Assembly (NCBI GenBank): GCA_029224185.1
Contig: CM055188.1
Coordinates: 14,502,497-14,566,496, forward strand
DNA length: 64,000 bases
Direction of reading: 5' to 3'
Source of the DNA: Karalla daura
Taxonomy: Eukaryota > Chordata > Actinopteri > Chaetodontiformes > Leiognathidae
The notes under the pieces are model-generated. The model was given only the letters and a program-made list of their open reading frames with translations, had not been told where the DNA came from and did no database searches. The number at the start of each line of letters is the position of its first letter. Position 1 is the stretch's first letter. Below, in pieces: positions 26,291-38,000 of the stretch. Made by a program: the position numbers and the translations under genes.

Positions 26291-27430
26291 CATTAGAGAT
26301 GTGTGACCAGTGTCAAATTATGTCAAAAAAAAGATATTTTATTGTCACTAATGATCGCCAAAATGTTTTTTGAGCTCACCATGTCCTGGAGTCTTCTGAG
26401 AAAATGAAATTGAATCAGCTTTTATATGTATATTCTATACATGAATGACCCAATGGTAAAACATGAAAGTTAGAATTGCACTTCTGTACGTTTCAGGTTG
26501 TCAGGTGCCAATAAATTGGTGCCAAGAATTTTGAAATTCCAGGCAGATATCTGAATTTATTGAGCTTAAAATGATCCAGCCAGAGAAGAGAGACTCTTCC
26601 CTGGCACGGATGACCAGGGGCAATCACTTTAACTAATTAATCTCCAAAGGATAAATTAGCAGAGCAGGTCTATTTAGTAAACTTCCTTTGGATGTGTGAA
26701 CCATGCAGGAGAAAATGTGTCCATTTCTCCCTGGAAACAGTTTGATTGTCCTGCCTTTTTCCAGGTCTGTCACTGCCCTCGCTGACCAGGATAACATCTC
26801 CCACTTTCAGCTTAGTGGGTGTAGGTGTCACATTTGTGAGCTGATTCAGGCCCGGTGCCAGGATGAAGCTACTGAGGCAGCAATTAAAAATTGCAAGGGT
26901 TAAATCTTTTTCATATAGTGCAACACGGATAGCATTATAAGGCCACTGTTTCAAACAATGTACTCATTAAATTCTAAATCTAAACATTAGAATTAAAATA
27001 TCAAAACACAACATGCTCATGACATGCTCTCAGACAAAGGTAAGGCTGAAAGTACTATGTTAAGCCAATACATGTAGGCGAGACTTAGGCAAATACAGAA
27101 ATGGGGGAGGGCCCTCTGCATTCATTCTTTGAACACACACCCGAAACATGGGTCATCCCTGCCTGTCATCATAGAGTCTTGCTCTAAATTAAGATGAAAG
27201 AGTACGGGTGACCCTCTAGCATACTGCCACTAATAACGTGCCACAATATGTCACAGTGGTCTCCCAGAGGAAATTCAATTTCAGATAACATCAGCATTTG
27301 CCAAAATGTTAACATTGTTTATTGTAACAGTAAATCATATCAATCAATTTTGGTCAGTTAGTATCAATTTTTCTGGCATCAGGCTAGTGGAAAGAAAAAT
27401 GTATAGGGAGTGAGTGCAAGGGTGTGTGTT

Positions 27431-27470
<40 letters not shown>

Positions 27471-28377
27471 AAAGAGGCAGAGAAAGAGTGAGTAAATATG
27501 GTAATGTAGTGTACAATGTAGGGGAAAAGAAAGGGTGACAGAGAGATGGCTTCTATCGGTCAACCTACAACATACCTTAATGCTGATTTTCAATTAAATC
27601 AATGTTTTCACTAAAAGAGATAAAGGATAATATTATTCTATCAGCATTTCATCAAGAACTTTTGTTCAATTTTGCCAAAAGGTGAATATGTAATTTAGGC
27701 TTCCTGGTCCTCCTTTTGAAATCAGTTACAATTATACGATGGCATAAGTTAGTGGGTACATCACTGTTTGTTATAGTCCTTCCTATCCTATGAATCACCA
27801 AACAAAGATTTTAAATTTTAATGTTTACCATCAACTAAAAAGTGTAGATAAGTCTAGATTAAGCCCTAAAAGTTCTTCTTGGGGGTTATTATTTAACAAC
27901 ATATGACAATGCTAAAAACCGGCTGTTTGGGTTACTTCAACTCACAGAGTGAAATATTGTACTCATCAACATTTAATATAGTTAACCATTTTGACTGCTT
28001 AAATACTTTCATCTTCATGATGAAAAATGCCACTCAGCTCCATCCCATCTGCATCCTTGGCTGATACTGACAGGGTGCTGCTGCTTCTCTGTAACAATGG
28101 AGAAACTGCTTCATTTTTCTCTCAACTGCACCAAAATTGCCTGTGTTGGTCTAATGGTAAGTCTGCCTCTGCTCCCACAGTACCTTTCCTCAGCATTTCT
28201 GGCAGTTCTGGTTTTAACCTGAGGGGGCAAAAATTAAAACTGAAATCCCCTCCTGCTCCCTCATGGTGCCAGGCCCAAGCTGATTTCACATCCATCAGGT
28301 AATCCTTTCACCAGCTGTTCAGCTGGTCAGCAGTCTCTGTAGGTATCTCTTGCCCATGTCCTCTCACTTCACTGCTA
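26291..28377. other. Intergenic, no gene seen
   Basis: Apart from the compound GT/GA repeat, this span has no frame with a recognisable product. Confidence 0.5.
27422..27470. repeat. (GT)n(GA)n compound microsatellite
   Basis: An interrupted GT run followed directly by an uninterrupted GA run. Confidence 0.95.
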
Positions 28378-29246
28378 TTATAGGAGAGGAGGAAAGCAGA
28401 GTCTTGGGTGGTAGAGGGCTAAGTCTTTTACCAACCAGGAAATGGGCAGGTGTGAGTGACTGAGGTTCGTGGCATCCTCATGAACATATGAGAGGGGCCT
28501 GGAGTTCAACACATCTTCAACAAATGTCAGCATGATTGTTAACTCCACAAATGTCAGCATGATTGTTAACTCCACAACTCCACACACAGACCACAAAGTG
28601 CACAGAAGCCCCCTACCAAACAGCTTTCTCACTGATGAAATATCTTAAAAGCCAAGAGAAAATGTTCAGTTGTCTGGTCTGATACTATCTCTTAATGCAG
28701 TGCCCTAGGGACTGCACAAGTTTCAAGTGCAATGTATGCTTTCTTTCGACTGTCCACCGAATCTGACTTGGGCAGAGACTCTTGGTAATGGAGTTGTCAC
28801 TTGCTGAACTGACTTATCTTTAACCTCCTACAGATGTAACAATACCTGTTTACCTAGTTGCCCAGTACCCAGTATCTCTCCCTCATCTGAACTAGTATCC
28901 CCAATTCCAGAATGAATTATTCTCACATGGCAGTGCTGACCTAGTATCTCAGAGTATTGGTGATTTGCAAGTAGCACATGTGATTGTCACTCCCTGAAGC
29001 TAAACTCAGATTGCTGTAATCTGCCTCATACACTAATGAGCCCATTTTCATCTAAGAATGGCTTTAATGGCTTTTCTCTATCTTTGTTTGATCCTTGCAG
29101 GTATGCAACAGCACTGTATGCCTTCTCACTGGCATCACAAGAGATGTGAAGTTTCTCTGTAACTTTAGCTGAATTTCATTGTGGTACCATTTCAGAATGG
29201 CTTCAAACTGTAGCCTTGGTAGCTCTGCACACCATTGACCAGTCCC
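28378..29246 (-). mobile_element. BEL/Pao LTR retrotransposon remnant: RNase H to integrase
   Basis: Decayed pol of a BEL/Pao-type element, read on the minus strand. At about 29150-29235 the frame gives WCAELPRLQ, the segment after RT. About 29085-29150 gives HISCDASEKAYSAVAYLQ, the RNase H entry in which the first catalytic Asp normally sits. About 29020-29060 gives LDENGLISV followed by GRL, the start of the integrase zinc-binding region. About 28460-28515 gives VLNSRPLSYV, the integrase C-terminal motif of this superfamily. Many stops and frameshifts are present, so it is inactive. The motif order is that of BEL/Pao pol. Confidence 0.72.
28520..28573. repeat. Perfect 27-bp tandem duplication
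   Basis: Two exact copies of a 27-base unit beginning ACAAATGTCAGCATGATTG (28520-28546 and 28547-28573), plus eight bases of a third (ACAACTCC) matching only partly. It lies inside the BEL/Pao integrase remnant, where it duplicates nine residues in frame. Confidence 0.96.
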
Positions 29247-29988
29247 TCCAGGATTTTGCTGGCTTTTTTTGAGATTGCTGCAGCTGAAAATGTCTGATGT
29301 AGCTTGAGCTTTTCTAAAAAATTGCGATGAAAGTTGCGGTTGGGGTGATTACATTGCGGGAGGAAGTGAAAGTTAAATAATTGCGATTCTACCTTTTTGT
29401 AATCAAAATTAAGTAATATTTTAAATATTTAGTTATTACTGGAAAATTAATTAAAAGTCACTGGGATATAGTCCTTAAAGGAAAAGTGCTGGTATCCTAG
29501 GGAAAACCTCCTGAAGTTCTGGGGACAGTCCCCGATTTGGCCGCCCCATCCCTGGCAAAAGCTGCTCCCGAAAATGTCCCAGACTGCAGTCTGTGCAGAG
29601 AGAGAGAGCAAAAGACCTAGAAAGAGCAAGAGAGAGAGAAAGAGGGAGGGAGAGTGCAAGCAAGGGAGCAGAGCAGAGCAGAAATGAAACCCCCCTACCC
29701 CACCCCCCACGATAAACAAGCCAGCTGAGTATCCAAGTGTCAGGAAGTAATATGCCGGGCAGCACTAAGTGATGACATCATCAGGTAAGGCCTACTGTTG
29801 ATTTCGGCCAATTTCATCAACATACAGACCAGGGATGGCTGCGCACGTGTTGCTTCATATTGAAAACACATAAAGGCAGAAGTTAGTTTGTCGATGTCAG
29901 CTCAAGATATCGCAAATAATTGGTCATATTTGCACAAAAGTTGCGGTGATTGGTTAAAATTGCAACATTGCGCTGAATTCAGGAGGGT
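29247..29988. mobile_element. Insertion in the BEL/Pao remnant with imperfect terminal inverted repeats
   Basis: This block interrupts the BEL/Pao pol remnant. It begins TCCCTCCAGGATTTTGCTGG, and its far end reads CATTGCGCTGAATTCAGGAGGGT, whose reverse complement begins ACCCTCCTGAATTCAGCGC. The two ends are therefore imperfect terminal inverted repeats. Inside, ATTGCGAT/TTGCGGT-like words recur near both ends (29320-29390 and 29910-29970). No transposase frame was seen, so a non-autonomous DNA transposon is likely. Target duplications were not clear: the flanking TTGACCAG and TTGGCTGA are only weakly alike. Confidence 0.5.
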
Positions 29989-31500
29989 TGGCTGAATTTG
30001 TGTTTAAGTTGCAAAACAGGCATTTTCCCCATATGATAAATGGAGTGAGGAATCCAATAGAGTCAAAGATACATGCTGATGTCTGTAACATGGTTGTCTT
30101 TGAGGGGGGTTTTTTTGCCCTTTACAGTGTCCAGGATTCCTTTCAAGCCAAACAAAAACTCACGTTATCTACACTCTAATTCACTGACATCAAATTTCCA
30201 TCAGCATCTGTCTCTTTTGTGTCTTCCACTGCACATTGTGTCCCCTCGGCTCCCACATCTGGTGAATATGTCACCCATTTGTACAGGTTCATGACAGTGT
30301 GGGAGAGGATCTCTTTTGCCTTAGTGGAAACAGAAAGGGCTTCATCAACATCCCCTCACCTTGAGATGAAATGATCAACATAGAGAAACTGTGTTTTTTC
30401 TGCCTGCACAGCTGACTTTCATTCTGTGTTGTGTAATTTATAGTGATGACATAGGAGGAATGGGCTAAATGGGTGAAACTCCAAACACAACTCTACTCAT
30501 TCTCTTAATGCATAGCTTGTCTACACAGTTCTTGTTTGGGGGTCCATTGAGCCACAGGAATCTTACAGCATCTTTATCTTTCATTGTGCAGTAAAGGCTA
30601 TCTGGTGCAATCTGAATTTTATTAGCACGTCTAGAGATTTGGATTAGGTTTTGGCCCAGTCAGTGAACATGGGCAACCTTCCTGATGATGCATCAAATAC
30701 TACTCTCAGCATGACATGGCATGTAACATTTCACAGTCTCTGGATGTTCTTTTGCAGAGGTGTTCACAGTTACATCTTCACAGATGCTTTGCTGCAGATG
30801 ACATTATTGTATCTGAAGCACAAAGTTGCATCCATCTTTACGTCTCCTCTTGAGGCTGGTTTGTCATGTCACCATGGTAGCTCAACTTGATAGTTACTGT
30901 TAAAACTTCTGCAGAGCCTCGGTTTCTGCAGGGCTCTGATTAATAATGCCCTGTGACTCCAACTCCTAGACAGTATGTGACTAAGATGCACATAAAATCT
31001 AGGTTGATGTGCATGCAAGTCGTGTCAATTACACTAGATGTCACAATAACAATAGCAATGACTGTTCTGGATCATATGAGCCATCCAGTGGAAAATCAGC
31101 CATCTTCAGACCCTTTCTCATTAGCTCCTATTGGATGAGTTCACTGGGGACCTTTATCAATGCTGTGCACATTTGAGGTGTTTCCACTGCCTCAGTCTCG
31201 ATTTCCTTTTCTGTATTCCTCATGTTTCGTGGCGATACTTTCACAATTTTGCACTGTACTGTCACGAGAGCAGCAGATCCATTTAACAGCACACCATTTG
31301 TCTCCCTGTTGGGCCTTCTGTCAATGCTTTCCACTTTAACTACTACATAATTTCACTGTGTTAAAGACCCAGGCACACATGGCATCTTCTCAGCTTTCTT
31401 AATTTTTCTTTGCGAGATAGCACAGAGCTGTCAGTGCAACGTTCTGGTTTGTGGTTGGAACAATCACAATATGTGCAGGTCTGTGAGTGTAGTGGAGCAG
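29989..31500 (-). mobile_element. BEL/Pao remnant: gag zinc knuckle and RT part of pol
   Basis: Upstream half of the same minus-strand element. At about 31360-31480 the frame gives CDCSNHKPERCTDSS and then KLRKLRRCHVCLG, resembling the paired zinc knuckles at the end of BEL/Pao gag. About 30380-30540 gives RVVFGVSP and HFISR scraps of RT in shifting frames. About 29990-30090 gives FDSIGFLTPF, the conserved post-RT motif usually written DPLGFLTPF. It is thoroughly broken by stops and frameshifts. No LTRs were identified. Confidence 0.65.
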
Positions 31501-32039
31501 CTGAGCGAGTACTCTAACTGATCTTTTAAATTTACTGTCTTGAAAGGGTGTTATATTGCCATAATGATTTCAACAATGAGACACCTGATGATCGGTCTGG
31601 TAAGTAATGATGATATTGCCAGTGGGGCGAATGATGAGCCCCAATATCCCAGCCCTCCGTCAGCAGGATGCAGACAGTGAACATGAGCATGAGGGGTTGT
31701 GCAACCTTTATACTGGTAACAAACTGAGGAGGACAACAATGATTTGGCATTTAGTAGTATTGCCTCCAATCATAGGAATTAAAAATAAATGATATCTCAA
31801 TATATAATCAACTCAGTACTTGTCATGCTCCATAATAAAGTAAACATAATGTACTCTCTAGAACACTGTTTTCATTTTCACTTCATTTTTCTGAATTTCC
31901 AAATCTTATTTCTATTTTCTCACCCTCTGAGGTTTCATCACCATTCTGCCAAGTCAGCTCTGGCAGGGTGCAAATGGTGCCCGAGTCTACCTTGAGGACC
32001 ATGGGAGCCACTCAGTTCATTCAATTAGCTGCTCTGGAA

Positions 32040-32195
32040 AGTCTACCATCCAGTTTCTTTAGCCCGTTTTCTGCCTCTTATCATCCAGTGGTATCCTTTG
32101 AGCTTTTAGGTGAAAAACGTGCATTGCTGTGGGAATGACAAGTCTGGAGCTTTTAAGTAACAGTCCATCATGCCTAGTAAGCAGAGCTCCTTCAG
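32040..32195 (-). mobile_element. Ty3/gypsy-like integrase fragment
   Basis: On the minus strand the frame reads ALLTRHDGLLLKSSRLVIPT and later RNWMVDFP. This corresponds to the DGLL.....R.VIP segment just before the HHCC zinc finger and WWPG region of Ty3/gypsy integrases. The finger is degraded. It is a short decayed scrap, and a different retrotransposon order would be the main alternative. Confidence 0.5.
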
Positions 32196-32398
32196 AAGTG
32201 GGATTTTCTGAGTCTACTGTACTGTACTGTGTCTAATGTACTGTAGGCCTGCCTTTCTGGCAAAAGACATAACTTCTGGGCAAACTTTGTCTTCTTTCAG
32301 TTATTTCTCCAGCTGAGCCATGTATGTTGAGCTGGCTGGCATGTTTTGGAGTAACTCACCAACATAGTTGATTATGTATCTGCTGTACATGGAGCCTT

Positions 32399-32549
<151 letters not shown>

Positions 32550-33340
32550 AACGCATGAGTCTCTTTCTCTATGGATTCTGGGATGGGGTTCTAGTGTCTG
32601 GTGACCTGAAAGGCTAACAAGTGGCCTATGGTTGGTCTCTAGAACAAAATAAAGTCTCCTTATACAAAAGTCTCTCAACCTTTCACTGCCTGTGCATGCT
32701 GCTGTTCAGTCTCTGCCATTGACCTTGATGTGAATACAAATGCCTCCGCTGTCCCTTTTTCTGCAGAAGGACAGGCCTTTACAAAGATACATCCGCTGAC
32801 AGTTTCAGCCCTTTGTTGGGGTGTGTTTGCATTGAAGTTGAGGTGAGACTGTTTTTCAGCAGATCAAATGTTGTTTGTTGTCCACTGCTCCAAATCCACT
32901 GATTTCTCTTGTTAGTCAAACACCAGGAACACACACTCCTTTTATTGTCACACTCATATTTCCAGTTGAAGTGAACATGCTTGTTTTTGGACTCTAAGAG
33001 GAAACCACAATATCTGGAGCTAAAACCAGACAATTGGAGAATGGGCAACTATTCTATTCATCATCATCATCATCACCAGGTGTGTCTTGTTCGCATATAT
33101 TTGTTGAATAAAGAGCAGAAGTTTATGATGTCCACGCTTTGATAAGCCCGGGAGGAAATTTCACAGCAATTCACACCTTCGCTCAATCAGGTGACTATAT
33201 TGACTGATAGATAGATGGATAGATAGATAGATATTTCCACATAGAGGGGGCAATTTAGAGTCTGCAACTGGCCAAGTTTAGGCCAGTTGCCCCCAGTATT
33301 TTCCAGTATAATTTATGTAAATCTTGACAGGTTCAAGAAA
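32550..33340. other. Intergenic, no gene seen
   Basis: Non-coding. It contains a short CAT run at about 33060-33076 and a GATA-type imperfect repeat at about 33205-33230. The latter is followed by GGGGGCAATTTAGAGTCTGC, which resembles the reverse of the 'actctaaattgcccc' words found in a common fish repeat. Confidence 0.5.
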
Positions 33341-33347
33341 CAAAAAC

Positions 33348-33640
33348 ATCCTACATGCCAATAGCGTCCTGACATTGCTGGTTGCTAAATATGGTCTAGG
33401 ACAGCTACTGTAGTCTGGCACTGGGTAAAAAAGAGGAGTCTGCAAGTCCTTCAGTTGCTTCAGATCCCCAGTGAACAGTGCGTTATCTGTCCCAGCACCC
33501 TAAAAGATTCATTCATCGGTGCAGGCTGATAACTCGACAGAATTGACAACGAATCGACAACAATCTTACGATACTACACGGTAGATGGTGCAATTCCAGC
33601 TCATTCTACAAATTCCACCTTTAAATGCAACTGTAATCTG
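33348..33640 (+). repeat. Dispersed repeat, copy A
   Basis: This copy begins CCAATAGCGTCCTGACATTG and includes GAGTCTGCAAGTCCTTCAGT, GTGAACAGTGCGTTATCTGT and CAGCTCATTCTACAAATTCC. The same series of words occurs in the same orientation at 62873-63320. The unit has no coding capacity that I can see, and the family is unknown to me. Confidence 0.8.
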
Positions 33641-34081
33641 AGATTTTGATATGAAATAGTTTGGATAATTCAAAACCTGCAAGATCACTTCACTCTCCTC
33701 CACAAGACAAACAAACTTTTATAGCTTGCACACTTTCATCCTTAAGAACTCCTCTGGGACTGACCAAACCAATCAATGAATGTTAAAGAAACAAAGAAGC
33801 AGATTCAACAAATGACCATTTCTGGTAGGATTGTCTGTGAAGATTTAAATGTGTAAATATGTAGAACAAAAACGGTGGAAACATAACTATGGAAATAGTT
33901 GTCAAACATTGCAATGAATTACCTCAAGAATATTAATTCATTAAACATCAGAACCTTACATTATCCAGATCATCATTAGTTACAGCATATATCATGGACT
34001 GGCTTCCATTCATCCATTTTGTTCTGTTTATGCGGACCCAGAGAAGCGAGATGTCTGTATGCAAACCTCCCGTCTGCTCTA

Positions 34082-34441
34082 TGTGATTTGATTGGTCCAG
34101 TCTTGGAGCTCCGCCCACACTAGTTCCGCCTTATTTGACGTCACGCAGGGAGGACGTGCTCCTGGCCATGCGTAGTGAAGCCCCGCCCCTTTAATAACAG
34201 CCACCCCCCCTCCCCCCCATATCCTACAAAGTGACTGGTGTCTGACCGTCTCTCCAGTGTTGTAACCTCTGAATTTCAGCTCAGGGATAAATACAGAAGG
34301 TAGAAGTGACAATAGTCTGAGGTCGAGTGTTTACTTTTTCCTCTGCCCGCTCTGGGATCTTTCTGACTCGCTACCGTTCCCTCTGCGACGAGACGTAGCC
34401 CCGAAGTGACATTCACGTTAATTCATTCATCCACCACGACA
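34082..34441 (+). promoter_or_regulatory. nampt: nampt promoter and 5'UTR
   Basis: The 360 bases before the nampt ATG are GC-rich relative to their surroundings. They hold an ATTGG (reverse CCAAT) at 34091-34095, a CCGCCC at 34111-34116, a perfect palindromic cAMP-response element TGACGTCA at 34136-34143, and a GC box CCCCGCCCCT at 34181-34190. There is no convincing TATA box at a fitting distance. The start codon context (A at -3, G at +4) is strong. This is consistent with a housekeeping CpG-type promoter with possible CREB/ATF input. The sites are seen; their use is inferred. Confidence 0.65.
34136..34143. promoter_or_regulatory. Perfect CRE (TGACGTCA)
   Basis: Full palindromic CREB/ATF consensus about 300 bases upstream of the nampt start codon, between a CCAAT box and a GC box. 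Confidence 0.6.
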
Positions 34442-34489
34442 ATGGCAGCGCAGGATTTTAATTTCTTGCTTGCGACGGATTCCTATAAA
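34442..34489 (+). CDS. nampt: nampt exon 1 (coding part)
   Basis: Residues 1-16, MAAQDFNFLLATDSYK. The DSYK motif supplies the Asp and Tyr that sit over the nicotinamide site from the partner subunit in known structures. Ends in phase 0 at donor GTAAGT. The following intron is about 4.2 kb, the longest of the gene, and holds a TATG/TA microsatellite. Confidence 0.95.
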
Positions 34490-35016
34490 GTAAGTAGACG
34501 ATCTTAGCTTTGTTACCTGCTCTATCTGGCCCTCCTCTTACACCAACTCTGTCAGAGTATCCAGGGACAGTTGGCTACGGATTCCTGTCGGTTTTTGAAT
34601 CGACCCACCAACTAACACAGTGTTAGTGTACAACATTGTTTGCCGTCCCAGGCTCGGTCAGTATAGGGTTATGACTCTGCTACAACACCGAAATAGATGT
34701 ATAAACGGAATATTAGATACCAGCAGTGGTGATGTGTGCCAGATCATCGGGTGTGTTTCGTTTTTTCGCCCACAGTTGTTGAACGAGGAGAGCAGAGGTT
34801 ATGGGGGGTAGAGTCCACCGACTCTCATCTGCAGCCACTTAAGGTCGACTCCATGAAACCTCCCTTTATGTGGAGCTGTTGTTACCACCACCTACCCAAT
34901 GCTTACACTACTATACCTACCCTATTGTAAATACATATTCACGACCATGTCGTTCTACGCTTGTTATACGGCATATGTATATATATGACGTGTATATATG
35001 TATGTATGTATGTATG

Positions 35017-35076
<60 letters not shown>

Positions 35077-38000
35077 AACATTATAACAGGAACACTACAC
35101 AGGTAGCAGCACTTCATGATATCTGAGGGTGCGTGTGATGTGCACCCTGCTGTTTGTGTCCCTTGGAGTCCAGATGTGTAGGTGGTATTCATGTGTACAC
35201 TGTATATAATGCATTAACCTCAATTTCACCATCATCCTGTGCTTCTAACTATGGTAAGCTTTATAGTTAAGTTGTGTAATAACTTGACAATGAATGTGAT
35301 CTGACCCTGAGACGCACTACAAACACTCAAAAAGAATAACTTGAAAAGTTTATTACACTGAGTGCTAACAATGCAATGTAATGAATCCTGTCCAGTGAAA
35401 CCATGTAACAGAAAGTATGTCCCTGCGTCTTTTGGCTGGCAAGGATGCTAAGTCTTCTGGGGTTTTGGTAATTATCTCACAATTCTTGTGGGGCCACATG
35501 GTTCTGTTATTGTTACTGTTATTCTGGAGTTTTGTTAATTATTTTGCATTCTAACAACAGTTGTTGTTATGGACTGAACTATGAATGTTATCATTTACAC
35601 AAGAATATTAATATCAGTGCCGGAGATTGCATAGGTCAATTCCCACCACATCGATTCATGGATATACTACGCAGATATATGATTGTATCTGTGTAGTAGA
35701 TTGAAATGCAGAGTATCTTCATGGATGCTAGAAAAATGTATTAAAAGCTCAAACTGTCACATTCCACTTTGTGGAAATAACATGACATGGAAAATATACT
35801 ATTTCATTTTGTTCAAAGTAATGGGAGCCCAGGACCATTCAGGAGTGCCCAGACTCTAGTTTGATGAATCACGATTTACTCCTGAAGTACATGTCATGGT
35901 GATTCATTTTATTACCATGCATAGTTTGTTTCCACACCTCCACTGTCTTCAGTGCAGCGTAGTCCTGTGACTCGCAGAACCTGTTCAGCTTTCAGTTTCA
36001 TTTCTGTGGTAATCTAAACCCAGTAGTGAGTCAGTCCACTGGTTGGGCAGACTGTGTGTATATGCAGTAGCATATGGTCAGCTCAGTAGAGTTAAATGTC
36101 AGATGTCACCGTAAGATGTCATTCAAAGGTTTAGACTGCAGCCAAATGGCAAAGGTCTCCAAGATCACAGAACAGCCCTGTATCAGCTCCAGCACCCCCT
36201 GAGAGGAGATCCAAAGCAAGTTTTCCATCAAACCGATTTCTGTAATCATCATCTGAAAGTAACCTGGGTTTACACCACCGTACTTTTAATTTTTCTTTTT
36301 ACAAGTTACAACTACTGAAATGACTAATTTACTGAACCTTGACTCAATTCTTGCTCCTGTTAAATAATTACTTCATCTGTCATCCGTGTTACTTTTTACT
36401 AGATTTTGCACTGATGGTGACATTTTGGTCACAGAAAGAATAAGATGGGGTGAATATTTAATGTTTGTATCGGCTTTTCAAGTTCGAAAAAGAGGAGTGT
36501 AATTAACTGACAGAAACCTCCAATTACCTCATCTTGAATCACAATTCAGTTCACTGATTCACTAACGCATAGAAAACATGTAGATGATCGTGTTCAAGCT
36601 TGTTATTATATTTGATAAAAAATAAATTATGTTTCCTGACATTTGGAGGGACGATTCATTGCAGGCCAGGATGCTTGCCTCCACTTAAATCACTTGCAGT
36701 TTGTAATTGATAATTAGATGGTGTTTAAACTAAAAGTGTGTCAGGTTATGCAGACTATCTATTAATTCCACTGCCAAGATGACCCTCGGGTTCTTCCTTA
36801 CCTGCACAGTCCAACATTTTCTTAAAATACATGCACATTATCCTAGCTGGTAGCCTGTGTAGTAAAAGAGGAAAAGTGCTATTTATCTTTCAACCATGTT
36901 GAGCAGGTTCAAGCTGTAGTCTCTCTTTGCTATTTATGAAGGATAATACTGCATGGCTTGGAAGTACTTCATGAATTATTGTCTGCAAACGCAGATGTTT
37001 TCCAAATGGCACATTATGTTTTTAGTAATACTGTGTGCCAAGCTTTTGAGGGTTGGCGTTGTCGGATAAGGGTGTTTATAAAAATATGAACTAATATTGT
37101 TCAGATGACAGCACTCACATCCAGTTTAGAGAGCAAAAGTATCAACAGGAAAATTAGAAACTTTCTAAATTCAGCTGCCCCACCCTCCTGTTAGATATGC
37201 ATACGGTCCTCAGTCTCAAGGCTGAGATTGCATCATCTGGACTTGCATAATTTGATTCTTTGGAGATACAGATTATTGTGTCGCTTACGTGAGTACATGC
37301 CTTTTCCCTCCTGTGCTGATCAGTGGTCTACATGTGGCTTGACTGTACGTTTTGTTTTCGGCTGAAATTCTGTGTTGCATAACTTATGTAATAATTAACG
37401 ACTACATCCAGTACGAGTGCACCGTGTGGTTCCACTGCTTCATTTTCTGAGGAATTCACTGAGGAATTCATTCACTTATCCTTGTGCCTTGCTCCTTGCA
37501 GTTGTTAATACTTTTACAACATCCTGGATTTAGTTTGTTAACAGCATACTTATGCCATAATCATGCTGGTGTGTACACATAAACTCATTGTGTTTGTTTT
37601 TTTTTTCAAGTAGTCTTTTGTGTCCTGTGTCCACGGTCCCAACACTAAACACTTGTTAGTCTCAAGACTGTTGAAATAAAATCTTAAATATACATAAAAA
37701 CAATGAGTGGACAAATAACTACAGCGTGCTGCAGGACAGGTGTGTGAAAACATGTATGTCATTCATGCTATTTTTTTACTGTAAATAATTATTTTACAGT
37801 GTTGTATATCTCTACAGCACAAACTTATTGTGCATGAGAGCCGGATCAAAATCCTCCTTGAATAGCAAGGAAGGATACTGTCTGATATGATTTCCTCCCA
37901 TTGTCCACAGTATCAAGTCCTTTTTTGCAATAAAGCTCCCAAAAATGTATACTTTATGCATTTTCAACAAACTTTGAACTTTTCATATTTACATGAGAGG

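Noticed and set aside
26670..26954. 94-codon minus-strand frame with LTNVTPTPTKLKVGDVIL
   Set aside because: The KVGDVILVSEG segment recalls the end of retrotransposon integrases. However, the surrounding residues and neighbouring frames did not give a second supporting motif, so no element was called.
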